From contig NZ_FZPA01000001.1 of NCBI RefSeq assembly GCF_900188185.1, positions 496,001 to 560,000 on the forward strand: a stretch of DNA of 64,000 bases, read 5' to 3'. Of this stretch, positions 18,760-26,843 are shown piece by piece; position 1 is the first letter of the stretch; every line of letters starts with the position of its first letter. The DNA is from Sphingopyxis indica. Lineage in GTDB: Bacteria > Pseudomonadota > Alphaproteobacteria > Sphingomonadales > Sphingomonadaceae. Made by a program: the position numbers and the translations under genes. The notes beneath the pieces were generated by a model. That model was not told where the DNA came from, made no database searches, and was given only the letters and a program-made list of their open reading frames with translations.

Positions 18760-19887
18760 ATGGACCCGAACGGGATCGAAGGGCTGGACGCGCAATTCAT
18801 CGGCCGCGTGTCGCCGACCGCACCGCGGATTCAGGCGGGCGGACACCCGTGCCAAGGCATCTATTGGACCGAAAGCGGCAAGCGCCCGAAGGTCGCGATC
18901 ATCGCGACGCACTATAATGTCGATTTCTCCGAACATTATATCGCGCCCTGGTTCGCGCGGCAGGGGTTTGGCTTTCTCGGCTGGAACACGCGCTATCGCG
19001 GCATGGAGGACCAGTTCCTGCTCGAACATGCGATTCTCGACATCGGCGTCGGCATGAAGTGGCTGAAGGAAGAAGCCGGCGTCGAGGCGATCGTCATCCT
19101 CGGCAATTCGGGCGGCGGCTCGCTGATGGGCGCCTATCAGGCCGAAGCGATCGCGCCGACCCTGACCGACCGCCTTCCGCCCGCGGGGCAGGACGCGCTG
19201 GCTGAGCTCGTCAAGGGCGACCTCTATATCAGCTTCAACGCGCACCAGGGACGGCCCGAGGTGCTGACCGACTGGATGGACGCGTCGGTGATCGACGAGA
19301 ATGATCCGACGCTGACCGACCCCCAACTCGACCCCTTCAACCCCGACAATGGTCCGCCCTATTCGGACGCGTTCATCACGAAATATCGCGCCGCACAGCG
19401 CGCGCGCAACCAGCGGATCACCGACTGGGCGAAGGCAGAACTCAAGCGCCTTAACGCGGCGGGCATTCCCGACCGCATCTTTCCGATGTTCCGCTGCTGG
19501 GGCGACATCCGCTGCGTCGATCCGGCGATCGACCCGTCGGACCGCAAGCCCAACTGGTGCTATCGCGGCGACCCCGCGGTCGCCAACCGCACCCCGAGCA
19601 TCGGGCGCGCGAACACGATTAAGACGTGGCTCAACATGTGGAGCCTCGAAACCTCGCCGTGCCAGGGGCAGCCGCACCTTGCGAAGCACGACACGCCGGC
19701 GCTCGTCGTCCAGGGAACGGCCGACACCGGCGTCTTCCCGAGCGATGCCCGCAAGATCTTCGATTTCCTCGGTTCGGCCGACAAGCAACTCGAACTGATC
19801 AAGGGCGCGCATTATTTCGAGGATTCGATCGAAGAGCGCCGGAACGCCGCCGATCTGGTCGGCGCGTGGATCAGGGAGAAGCTGTAA
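18760..19887 (+). CDS. Alpha/beta hydrolase (large, catabolic operon)
   Basis: A 375-aa alpha/beta hydrolase with the nucleophile elbow G-N-S-G-G-G (ILGNSGGGSLMG) and a late LIKGAHYFED histidine. The start at 18760 has AGGAG 8 bp upstream. An in-frame ATG at 18718 lacks a good site. An inserted domain of roughly 120 residues between nucleophile and acid probably forms a lid. It could hydrolyse an ester, lactone or C-C bond. The kinase gene begins on the base after its stop codon. Confidence 0.88.
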   Translation: MDPNGIEGLDAQFIGRVSPTAPRIQAGGHPCQGIYWTESGKRPKVAIIATHYNVDFSEHYIAPWFARQGFGFLGWNTRYRGMEDQFLLEHAILDIGVGMKWLKEEAGVEAIVILGNSGGGSLMGAYQAEAIAPTLTDRLPPAGQDALAELVKGDLYISFNAHQGRPEVLTDWMDASVIDENDPTLTDPQLDPFNPDNGPPYSDAFITKYRAAQRARNQRITDWAKAELKRLNAAGIPDRIFPMFRCWGDIRCVDPAIDPSDRKPNWCYRGDPAVANRTPSIGRANTIKTWLNMWSLETSPCQGQPHLAKHDTPALVVQGTADTGVFPSDARKIFDFLGSADKQLELIKGAHYFEDSIEERRNAADLVGAWIREKL

Positions 19888-20868
19888 GTGGAAACGGCGG
19901 GTGCCGCCATCATCGACGATCTGCGCGGCGCCGGGCTGTCCGTCGCGAAGGGCGCGGTGCCCGAGCCGCTGACCGGTGGCGTGTCGTGCGACGTGTGGAA
20001 GGTCGCGACGGTGGACGGCCCGGTCGTGGTCAAGCGCCCGCTCGAACAGCTTCGCGTCGCCGCCGACTGGCACGCGCCGGTCGAGCGCGGCGCGAGCGAG
20101 GTGCGCTGGCTGCGCCGCGCGCGCGCCGTCGATCCGCGCATGGTGCCCGAAGTGCTCGCCGAACTGCCCGGCTATGGCTTTGCGATGCGCTTCATCCCCG
20201 GCGCGCCGGTATGGAAGGACGAACTGATCGCGGGGCGCGTCGATGCCGGTTTTGCCGCGGCGGTCGGCGCGCGGATCGCCGCGGTGCATGCTGCGACCGC
20301 GGGCGATGCCGCCGAGCGCGACGCGTTCCCGACCGATGCGATGTTTCGGGCGCTGCGCGTCGACCCTTTCCTGCTCTATGTCGCCGAGCATGACGCCGAA
20401 CTCGCACCGGCGCTCCGCGCGCTCGCGGCGGATCTGTCGGAGCGCAAGATTGCGCTCGTCCATGGCGACGTCAGCCCCAAGAATATCCTGGTGGGCGCCG
20501 ACGGCCCGGTGTTCCTCGACGCCGAATGCGCCGTCTATGGCGACCCGGCCTTCGATCTGGCTTTCTGTACGACGCATCTGTTGTTGAAGGCGGTGTGGCT
20601 CGGCGATGCGCGGCTGCGCGAAGCGGCAACGGCGATGGTTGCCGCCTATCGCGAAGGCATCGGCTGGGAAGAGGCCGCAGGCTTGCTGCTTCGCGCCGGA
20701 AAGCTCACCGCCGCGCTGCTGCTCGCGCGTGTCGAGGGCAAATCGCCCGCACCCTATCTGACCGATCCCGAGCATCGGCGCATCGTCCGCGACCAGGCGC
20801 GCGCGCTGCTTTTGACGCCCGCAGCGCTCGATGCGCTCGTCGCCAACTGGAAAAGGACTTTGAAATGA
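19888..20868 (+). CDS. APH/choline-kinase-type small-molecule phosphotransferase
   Basis: A 326-aa kinase of the aminoglycoside-phosphotransferase fold. The ATP lysine is K49 (VVVKR), the catalytic loop is VHGDVSPKN with D194 and N199, and the metal Asp is D211 (FLDAE). It starts with GTG directly after the upstream stop and overlaps the enolase-like gene by ATGA. Such kinases phosphorylate hydroxyl groups of small molecules. Its place in a catabolic operon argues against drug resistance. I infer that it phosphorylates a pathway hydroxy acid for the next enzyme. Confidence 0.87.
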   Translation: METAGAAIIDDLRGAGLSVAKGAVPEPLTGGVSCDVWKVATVDGPVVVKRPLEQLRVAADWHAPVERGASEVRWLRRARAVDPRMVPEVLAELPGYGFAMRFIPGAPVWKDELIAGRVDAGFAAAVGARIAAVHAATAGDAAERDAFPTDAMFRALRVDPFLLYVAEHDAELAPALRALAADLSERKIALVHGDVSPKNILVGADGPVFLDAECAVYGDPAFDLAFCTTHLLLKAVWLGDARLREAATAMVAAYREGIGWEEAAGLLLRAGKLTAALLLARVEGKSPAPYLTDPEHRRIVRDQARALLLTPAALDALVANWKRTLK

Positions 20869-22163
20869 CTTCGCGTATCGCCTCCGTCACCGGCCGCCAA
20901 CTTTGGGATTCGCGCGGGCGGCCCACGGTCGAGGCCGAGGTGACGCTCGAATCGGGCGCAGTCGGTCGCGCGATCGCGCCGGCGGGTGCGTCGCGCGGCG
21001 CGCATGAAGCGATCGACCTGCGTGACGGTGGCACGGCGTTCGGCGGCTTCGGCGTCAATGGCGCGGTCGCGGGGATCGGCGCCGAGATTGCCGGCGCTAT
21101 CGCGGGCATGGACGCGCGCGACCAGGCGGCGGTCGACAAGGCACTGTGCGACCTCGACGGGACGCTGAACAAGGCGCGGCTCGGCGCCAATGCCGTCGTC
21201 GCGGTGTCGATGGCGGTGCTTCATGCCGCTGCATCGGACGCACGCGAGCCCTTGTGGCGCTATCTGGCGGGCGGAAAGGCGGTGCGCATCCCGCTCCCCG
21301 AAATCCAGATTTTCGGCGGTGGCGCGCACGCCGGTCGGCGCACCGACGTGCAGGATTTCATGGTGATGTGCCCCAATGCCGGCAGTTTCCGCCGCGCGCT
21401 CGAGATCACGGGTGACGTTTATCGCGCGGCGGGCCGGTTGATGGAGGCGAAGGGGCCGCTGTCGGGGGTCGCCGACGAGGGGGGCTGGTGGCCCAATTTC
21501 GCGTCGAACGAGGACGCGCTCGATACGCTGACGCAGGCGATCGAGGCGAGCGGACATCGCGCCGGTGAGGATGTCTTCATCTCGCTCGACATCGCGGCGA
21601 ACGAGTTCGGCGACGCGTCGGGTTACCGCCTCGCGCTCGACGACCGGCGCCTGTCGGGCGAGGACATGGCGGCGCGGATCGTCGAATGGGCGGGGCGCTA
21701 TCCGATCCTGTCGATCGAGGACCCGGCGGGACAGGACGACTGGGCGACGATGGCGGCGGTGACCGCAGCGATCGGCGAGCGGGTGCAGATCATCGGCGAC
21801 GATGTGCTCGTCACCGACGCGGCGCGGGTCGCGCGCGCGGGCGAAGCGGCGGTGTGCAATGCGGCGCTGATCAAGGTCAATCAGGTCGGCACGGTGACCG
21901 AGGCGAAGGCGGCGCTCGATGCGGCGGCGCAGCGCGGCTGGGGCACGATCGTCTCGGCGCGCTCGGGCGAGAGCGAGGACGTCACCATCGCGCACCTCGC
22001 GACCGGCTGGAACGCAGGGCAGTTGAAGGTCGGCAGCTTCACGCGTTCGGAGCGTATGGCCAAGTGGAACGAAATGCTGCGGATCGAGGAAGCGATGGGC
22101 GTCGGCGCTGAATATGCAGGATTTTCCGCTTTCGCCGCAACGATCGGGCGCGTCGCGGCATGA
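20865..22163 (+). CDS. Enolase-like paralog with altered active site
   Basis: A 432-aa member of the true enolase family, with full-length N- and C-terminal domains. By comparison with yeast/E. coli enolase it keeps loop-1 Ser S43, H155, E205, Mg ligands D242, E285 and D312, and catalytic K337 and K388. The SHRSGE loop reads S364-A-R-S-G-E, so the conserved His is Ala365, and the PSGASTG loop reads PAGASRG. A substrate other than 2-phosphoglycerate is likely. AAGGA precedes the ATG. It overlaps both neighbours by ATGA, between a kinase and a 2-hydroxyacid dehydrogenase. Confidence 0.9.
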   Translation: MTSRIASVTGRQLWDSRGRPTVEAEVTLESGAVGRAIAPAGASRGAHEAIDLRDGGTAFGGFGVNGAVAGIGAEIAGAIAGMDARDQAAVDKALCDLDGTLNKARLGANAVVAVSMAVLHAAASDAREPLWRYLAGGKAVRIPLPEIQIFGGGAHAGRRTDVQDFMVMCPNAGSFRRALEITGDVYRAAGRLMEAKGPLSGVADEGGWWPNFASNEDALDTLTQAIEASGHRAGEDVFISLDIAANEFGDASGYRLALDDRRLSGEDMAARIVEWAGRYPILSIEDPAGQDDWATMAAVTAAIGERVQIIGDDVLVTDAARVARAGEAAVCNAALIKVNQVGTVTEAKAALDAAAQRGWGTIVSARSGESEDVTIAHLATGWNAGQLKVGSFTRSERMAKWNEMLRIEEAMGVGAEYAGFSAFAATIGRVAA

Positions 22164-23080
22164 TCGTTCTCCACGCCCGCCCGAGCCCCGGTTTTCGCGC
22201 TGCCGTCGATGCGATTTTCGGTCCCGGCACGGTCGTTCATGTCGACGAGGCCGCGCCGCTCGACGCGGTGGCTTCCGAAATTACCGCACTATTGCATGTG
22301 CTGACGCCGGTGACGGCGGAGTTCATCGCGTCGGCGCCCGAGCTCAGGTTGATCCAGAAGCTCGGTGTCGGAGTGAATACGATCGCGCTCGACGCGGCGC
22401 GCGAGGCGGGGGTCGCGGTATGCAACATGCCCGGCACCAACAGCCAGGCGGTCGCCGAAATGGCGCTGTCGCTGATGATGGCGGTGTTGCGCCGCACCTG
22501 CTTCTTCGACGCGCGCACCCGCGCGGGCGAGGGATGGACCGCCGATCCGTCCGAGCTCGATGCGGTCGGCGAAGTCGCCGGGCGCACCGTCGGGCTGGTC
22601 GGCTTCGGCCATTCGGCGCAGCGGCTCGCGCCGGTGCTCGCGGCGCTGGGGGCGAAAATCGTCTATACGACGCGCAGCGAAAAGGCGTTGCCCTATCAGT
22701 ATTTGCCGCTCGATCGCTTGCTTGTGCAGAGCGACATCGTGTCGCTCCACATGCCGCTCACCGACGAGACGCGCGGGGCGATCGACCCGTTCGCGATGAA
22801 GAAGGGGGCGGTGCTGGTGAACACCGCGCGCGGCGAGCTGGTCGACGAGGCCGCACTCGTGCGCGCTCTCTCCACGGGGCATTTGCGCGGCGCGGGGCTC
22901 GACGTGTTCGGCGAGGAGCCGCTGCCGCGCGGCAATCCGCTGCTCGGCCTGCCGAATGTCGTGCTGGCGCCGCATATCGCGTGGCTGACGCCCGAAACGC
23001 TCGTCCGCAGCCTGACGGTCGCGTACGAAAATATCCGCCGGCTCGAGGCGGGCGAACCCTTGCTGCATCGGGTGGTATAA
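22160..23080 (+). CDS. D-isomer-specific 2-hydroxyacid dehydrogenase
   Basis: A 306-aa NAD(P)-dependent dehydrogenase. The catalytic triad is R224 (NTARGELVD), E253 (GLDVFGEEP) and H272 (LAPHIAW). The dinucleotide loop reads G-F-G-H-S-A instead of GxGxxG, a small change also found in some relatives. It would interconvert a 2-keto and a 2-hydroxy acid. It overlaps the enolase-like gene by ATGA and ends the four-gene coupled block. A REP-like palindrome follows. Confidence 0.92.
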   Translation: MIVLHARPSPGFRAAVDAIFGPGTVVHVDEAAPLDAVASEITALLHVLTPVTAEFIASAPELRLIQKLGVGVNTIALDAAREAGVAVCNMPGTNSQAVAEMALSLMMAVLRRTCFFDARTRAGEGWTADPSELDAVGEVAGRTVGLVGFGHSAQRLAPVLAALGAKIVYTTRSEKALPYQYLPLDRLLVQSDIVSLHMPLTDETRGAIDPFAMKKGAVLVNTARGELVDEAALVRALSTGHLRGAGLDVFGEEPLPRGNPLLGLPNVVLAPHIAWLTPETLVRSLTVAYENIRRLEAGEPLLHRVV

Positions 23081-23090
23081 AATGATGTTC

Positions 23091-23167
23091 CGTCATTGCG
23101 AGCGAAGCGAAGCAATCCAGCCTGCGCGTAAACCGCTCTGGATTGCTTCGCTTCGCTCGCAATGACG
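23091..23167. repeat. REP-like palindrome, family A copy 2
   Basis: About 77 bp with the same ends and core as the copy at 2493. It separates the coupled operon from the next hydrolase gene and may mark a 3' end or stabilise the upstream message. Confidence 0.85.
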
Positions 23168-23189
23168 AGCAAGCTAGGAATTTCTGATC

Positions 23190-23882
23190 ATGACTCTTCC
23201 CATCGTCCTCGTCACCGGCCAGCTTCTTACCGAAGCCGTGTGGCAACCGCTGCTCGATGCGTGGGGCGACCGCGAGGTGATCGTCGCCGATAATCGCAGC
23301 GACGACAGGATCGAGGGTTTCGCGCGGCGCCTGCTCGACAATGCCCCGCCCGAATTCATCCTTGTCGCGCACGCGATGGGGGGCTTCGTCGCCTTCGAGG
23401 TGATGCGCCGCGCGCCCGAGCGCGTCGCGAAGCTCGCGCTGATTTCGACGCTCGCCTCGGCCGACGGCCCCGCGCAGACCGCGCGGCGGCAGGGCTATAT
23501 CGACCTCGTGGAAAATGGTCGTTTCGATCAGGTGGTCGAGGAGCGCATCCCGATCCTGTTCCCCGAGGAAAAGCGCGGCGACGCGGCGCTGCTCGGCCTG
23601 GCACGGCGAATGGCGGCAGAGACCGGCGCCGAAGCCTTCCTCGCGCAGCAGCGCGCAATCATGGCCCGCATCGACAGCCGCCCGCGGCTCGGCGAAATTG
23701 CCGTGCCGACCTTGCTGATCTGGGGCGAGAAGGACGGCATCACGAGCCGCGCGCACCATGAGGAGATTTTGGAAGCGATCACGGGAGCGCGGTTGGAGGT
23801 GATCGCGGGGGCAGGGCATCTGCCGACCGTCGAGGCGCCCGAGGCCGTGGTGCCGCTGCTGACGGAATTCGTCGATCAATAA
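23190..23882 (+). CDS. Alpha/beta hydrolase-fold protein lacking the nucleophile Ser
   Basis: A 230-aa compact alpha/beta hydrolase fold. The expected G-x-S-x-G elbow reads A60-H-A62-M-G-G, so Ala replaces the catalytic Ser, while the acid D182 (WGEKDG) and H210 (GAGHLPTVE) remain. The codon is plainly gcg. It may be inactive, binding-only, or use a cofactor-free chemistry that does not need the Ser. It lies after a palindrome but on the same strand as the upstream operon, so cotranscription is possible. Confidence 0.85.
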   Translation: MTLPIVLVTGQLLTEAVWQPLLDAWGDREVIVADNRSDDRIEGFARRLLDNAPPEFILVAHAMGGFVAFEVMRRAPERVAKLALISTLASADGPAQTARRQGYIDLVENGRFDQVVEERIPILFPEEKRGDAALLGLARRMAAETGAEAFLAQQRAIMARIDSRPRLGEIAVPTLLIWGEKDGITSRAHHEEILEAITGARLEVIAGAGHLPTVEAPEAVVPLLTEFVDQ

Positions 23883-23888
23883 TTTCCT

Positions 23889-23965
23889 GTCATTCCCGCG
23901 AAAGCGGGAATCCAGAGCGTACGCCGGTTGACCCGGCCCTGGATCCCCGCTTTCGCGGGGATGAC
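23889..23965. repeat. Palindromic repeat, family B
   Basis: About 77 bp with arms GTCATTCCCGCGAAAGCGGG and its near complement ending at 23965. It sits in the convergent gap between the hydrolase and the MetE-like gene. It is the only full copy of this type seen here, and it may end transcription from both sides. Confidence 0.85.
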
Positions 23966-23984
23966 AAATTTATTGAAGCTTCGA

Positions 23985-25037
23985 TTATTTCAATTCCGCG
24001 CGCACCAGCGCCGCTCCGTCGACCATCGCCTTCAGCTTCGCCAGGCTATGCGCGCGGCTGTGATATTTCATGCCGCAGTCGGGAGCGATCCACAGCCGCT
24101 CGGCATCGACATGGCGCAGCGCCTCGCGGATGCGGCCGGCGACGACCTCGGGGGTTTCGACTTCGGGGATCGACAGGTCGAGAACACCGTACATGATCGT
24201 TTTGGTCGGCAATTCGGCGAGGATCGCGGGGTCGAGCCCGGGTTGCGCCGCCTCGATCGAGATCACGTCGATGTCCGACGCTTCGAGTTCGGCGAGGAAA
24301 TCATAAGCCTTGGGCTTGGGCCCCGTCGCGCCCGCGCCATGATGGACCATCGCATAGCCGAAGCAGATGTGGAGCGCGGTCGTGCCCTCGACGCCGTCGA
24401 GTGCGCGGTTGATCGCCTCGATCGCATAGGCCTGCGCTGCATCGGCACGCGCCTGGAGATAGGGTTCGTCGAGCTGGACGACATCGACTCCCGCCGCGAA
24501 CAGGTCCTTGACCTCGGCATTGACCGCGTCGGCATAGTCCATCGCGAGCGCCCGTGCGTCGGGATAATAGCCGTTTTCGGCTTGCTGCGTCATCGTGAAG
24601 GGGCCGGGCAGAGTGAGCTTGACCGGCTTCGTCGAATGGCGGCGGAGGAAGGTCGCATCCTGCGCCTCGATCGGAGCGAAGCGGCGGATTGGGCCGGAGA
24701 CGAGCGGCACCGGATTCGCATTGCCGGTGCGGTCGATCGCGGTGCCGTGCTTTTCGGTGTCGATCCCCGCCAAGGCGGTCGCGAGGCGGTTCGAATAGCT
24801 TTCGCGGCGCATCTCGCCGTCGCCGACGATGTCGATGCCGACCTCTTCCTGATCGCGTATCGCCATCAGCGTCGCAGCTTCCTGCGCCTCGGCGAGCCAC
24901 GGCGCAGGGATGCGCCACAGCGTTTCGGCGCGCACGCGCGGCGGCAGGCTGGCCTTCAGCCGCTCGCGGTCGATCAGCCAGTCGGGTTGGGGATAGCTTC
25001 CGACGATCGTCGTGGGCAATATGGGATGGTCGAACAC
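23985..25037 (-). CDS. Single-domain MetE-like zinc thiol alkyltransferase
   Basis: A 350-aa protein equal to the C-terminal catalytic domain of cobalamin-independent methionine synthase, without the N-terminal domain. The four zinc ligands are retained: H223 and C225 (ALHICFG), E262 (VISIEA) and C321 (APDCGMK). I chose GTG at 25037 because AGAGGA lies 6 bp upstream. An ATG at 25073 would abut the operator. Related proteins include short methionine synthases and epoxyalkane:thiol transferases. In this cluster an alkyl transfer or demethylation step is plausible but unproven. Confidence 0.85.
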   Translation of the reverse strand: MFDHPILPTTIVGSYPQPDWLIDRERLKASLPPRVRAETLWRIPAPWLAEAQEAATLMAIRDQEEVGIDIVGDGEMRRESYSNRLATALAGIDTEKHGTAIDRTGNANPVPLVSGPIRRFAPIEAQDATFLRRHSTKPVKLTLPGPFTMTQQAENGYYPDARALAMDYADAVNAEVKDLFAAGVDVVQLDEPYLQARADAAQAYAIEAINRALDGVEGTTALHICFGYAMVHHGAGATGPKPKAYDFLAELEASDIDVISIEAAQPGLDPAILAELPTKTIMYGVLDLSIPEVETPEVVAGRIREALRHVDAERLWIAPDCGMKYHSRAHSLAKLKAMVDGAALVRAELK

Positions 25038-25077
25038 GGCTGATCCTCTTGCATTTTGGGGCTGGTCAAACATTTGC

Positions 25078-25089
25078 TTAGTATTCTAT
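25078..25089. promoter_or_regulatory. TTAG-N4-CTAA operator (MetE-like / ligase 2)
   Basis: TTAG-TATT-CTAT, one mismatch, in the divergent gap: 41 bp from the MetE-like GTG and 36 bp from the ligase 2 ATG. The context TTGCTTAG...CTATCT matches that of the ligase 1 site. Confidence 0.6.
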
Positions 25090-25124
25090 CTAATTCAAGA
25101 TCAAACTGAGGTTGGGAGAGCGAA

Positions 25125-26690
25125 ATGATCGATCTGGACGCCATAAGGACGCTGGCCGACATCCCGGCGGCGCAGGCGAAAAAGCGGGGAAATGCCGTCG
25201 CGGTGAAGTTCGGCGTGCGCGAAACGAGCTTTGCCGAACTCGATGCGCGCTCGAACCGCGTCGCCAACGCGCTGATCGCGTCGGGCGTCGCGTCGGGCGA
25301 CCGGGTGTCGGTGCTCACCAAGAACCACGACGCCTGGTATCCGCTCTTCTTCGGCACCGCGCGGGCGCGCGCCTGTCTCGCGCCGATCAACTGCCGCCTC
25401 GCGCCGGGCGAGGTCGCCTTCATCCTCGGCGATGCGGCGCCGAAGCTGCTCTTCGTCGGCGAGGATTTCTTCGAAACCGCGCTCGCGGCGGTGGCCGGTC
25501 TCGACAACAAGCCGCGCCTGATCGCGCTCTATGGGGCGCATCCCGCTTTCGAGCCGTTCGACGCATGGCTGGCCGATGCCCCGGCGACGCCGCCCGCCGA
25601 CGCGCCGCGGCTCGCCGACGACGTGCTCCAGCTCTATACGAGCGGCACGACCGGGCGGCCGAAGGGCGTCGTGCTCGCCAACAAAAATTACCGCCGTTTC
25701 CTCGAAATGGCGACCGAGGTCGACGGCTTCGCCTATGGCGAGGACGAGACGGTGATGATCGTGATGCCGCTGTTCCACGTCGCGGGGACGAACGTCAGTT
25801 TCTCGGGGCTGGCGCAGGGCGGGCGGCTGGTGCTCGTCAAGGATTTTTCGGCCGCCGATGCGATCCGCATGATGAGCGAAGAACGGGTGGCGCACGCCTT
25901 CCTTGCCCCCGCGATGATCCAGATGATGCTCCAGCAGCCCGAGGCGGAGGCGGGCGACTATTCCGCGCTCCGCTCGATCGCCTATGGCGCCTCGCCGATC
26001 GCCCAGGATGTGCTGCGCCGCGCGCGCGCGACCTTCGGCTGCGATTTCGTGCAATTTTACGGCATGACCGAAAGCTCGGGCGGCGGCTCCTATCTGTCGC
26101 CCGCAGCGCACGATCTGCCGGGCAAGCTCACCTCATGCGGCAAGCCGTGGCCGCAGACCGAAATGGCGATCCTCGACGGCGAGGGGCGGCCGCTTGCGGA
26201 TGGCGAGATCGGCGAAATCGCGATCCGCGGCGACATCGTGATGAAGGAATATTGGAACCGTGCGGAGGCGACCGCCGATACGGTGGTCGAGGGCTGGCTG
26301 CGCACCGGCGACGTCGGCTATCGCGACGCCGACGGCTTCTATTTCGTCCACGACCGGATCAAGGACATGATCGTGTCGGGCGGCGAGAATGTCTACCCGG
26401 CCGAGGTCGAAAGCGCGATCATGGGCTGTCCCGGCGTCGCCGACGTCGCGGTGATCGGGGTTCCCGACGACAAATGGGGCGAGGCGGTGAAGGCGCTGAT
26501 CGTTCCGGCGGCGGGAGCGAGCGTCGAGCCCGCCGCGGTGATCGCCTGGGCTCGCGAACGCATCGCGGCCTACAAGGCGCCGAAAAGCGTCGAAATCATC
26601 GACGCCCTGCCGCGCAATCCGTCGGGCAAGGTTCTGCGCCGCGAACTGCGCGCGCCCTATTGGGAAGGACGCGAGCGGGCCGTGGGGTAG
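25125..26690 (+). CDS. Acyl-CoA ligase 2
   Basis: AMP-forming ligase of 521 aa. The phosphate loop YTSGTTGRPKG is at residues 171-181, YGMTESSGG follows, and the hinge and C-terminal lysine motifs are DRIKDMIVSGGENVYPAE and NPSGKVLRREL. GGGAGAG precedes the ATG. It is more like the short-chain/aromatic ligase group than ligase 1, hence probably a different acid of the same pathway. It is monocistronic and faces the VOC operon end. Confidence 0.92.
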   Translation: MIDLDAIRTLADIPAAQAKKRGNAVAVKFGVRETSFAELDARSNRVANALIASGVASGDRVSVLTKNHDAWYPLFFGTARARACLAPINCRLAPGEVAFILGDAAPKLLFVGEDFFETALAAVAGLDNKPRLIALYGAHPAFEPFDAWLADAPATPPADAPRLADDVLQLYTSGTTGRPKGVVLANKNYRRFLEMATEVDGFAYGEDETVMIVMPLFHVAGTNVSFSGLAQGGRLVLVKDFSAADAIRMMSEERVAHAFLAPAMIQMMLQQPEAEAGDYSALRSIAYGASPIAQDVLRRARATFGCDFVQFYGMTESSGGGSYLSPAAHDLPGKLTSCGKPWPQTEMAILDGEGRPLADGEIGEIAIRGDIVMKEYWNRAEATADTVVEGWLRTGDVGYRDADGFYFVHDRIKDMIVSGGENVYPAEVESAIMGCPGVADVAVIGVPDDKWGEAVKALIVPAAGASVEPAAVIAWARERIAAYKAPKSVEIIDALPRNPSGKVLRRELRAPYWEGRERAVG

Positions 26691-26792
26691 GGGGGCTCTG
26701 GGCGAACGACTGGTTGGGGGTGGTTAGCGGATGTTCCTCCCCGTGCCGGGGAGGACCCTTATGTCCGCTGCCGCCCGCAACCGGCCACCCTC

Positions 26793-26820
26793 AAAAAAAA
26801 GCCCGGCGCGAAGGCCGGGC
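26793..26820 (-). terminator. Rho-independent terminator of the MFS-to-VOC operon
   Basis: On the minus strand a GCCCGGC / GCCGGGC hairpin with a 6-nt loop is followed by eight T. It lies 23 bp after the VOC stop codon and clearly ends the minus-strand operon. Confidence 0.88.
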
Positions 26821-26843
26821 CAGAGGAGTGCATCTGAACAGAA

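Noticed and set aside
19888-20868. Aminoglycoside resistance gene
   Set aside because: Only the general APH kinase fold is seen. The gene is locked in a catabolic operon and lacks any resistance-type neighbourhood.
20865-22163. Phosphonate biosynthesis, because enolase-like carboxyphosphonoenolpyruvate synthase exists in such clusters
   Set aside because: No PEP mutase, phosphonopyruvate decarboxylase or related gene is present anywhere in the window.
23985-25037. Epoxyalkane:coenzyme M transferase assignment
   Set aside because: The zinc site fits, but no coenzyme M synthesis genes, monooxygenase or matching dehydrogenase pair are nearby. I kept the broader call.
25038-25124. SAM riboswitch before the MetE-like gene
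   Set aside because: The gap is under 90 bp, is shared with a divergent gene and is largely used by the operator. No SAM aptamer pattern was seen.
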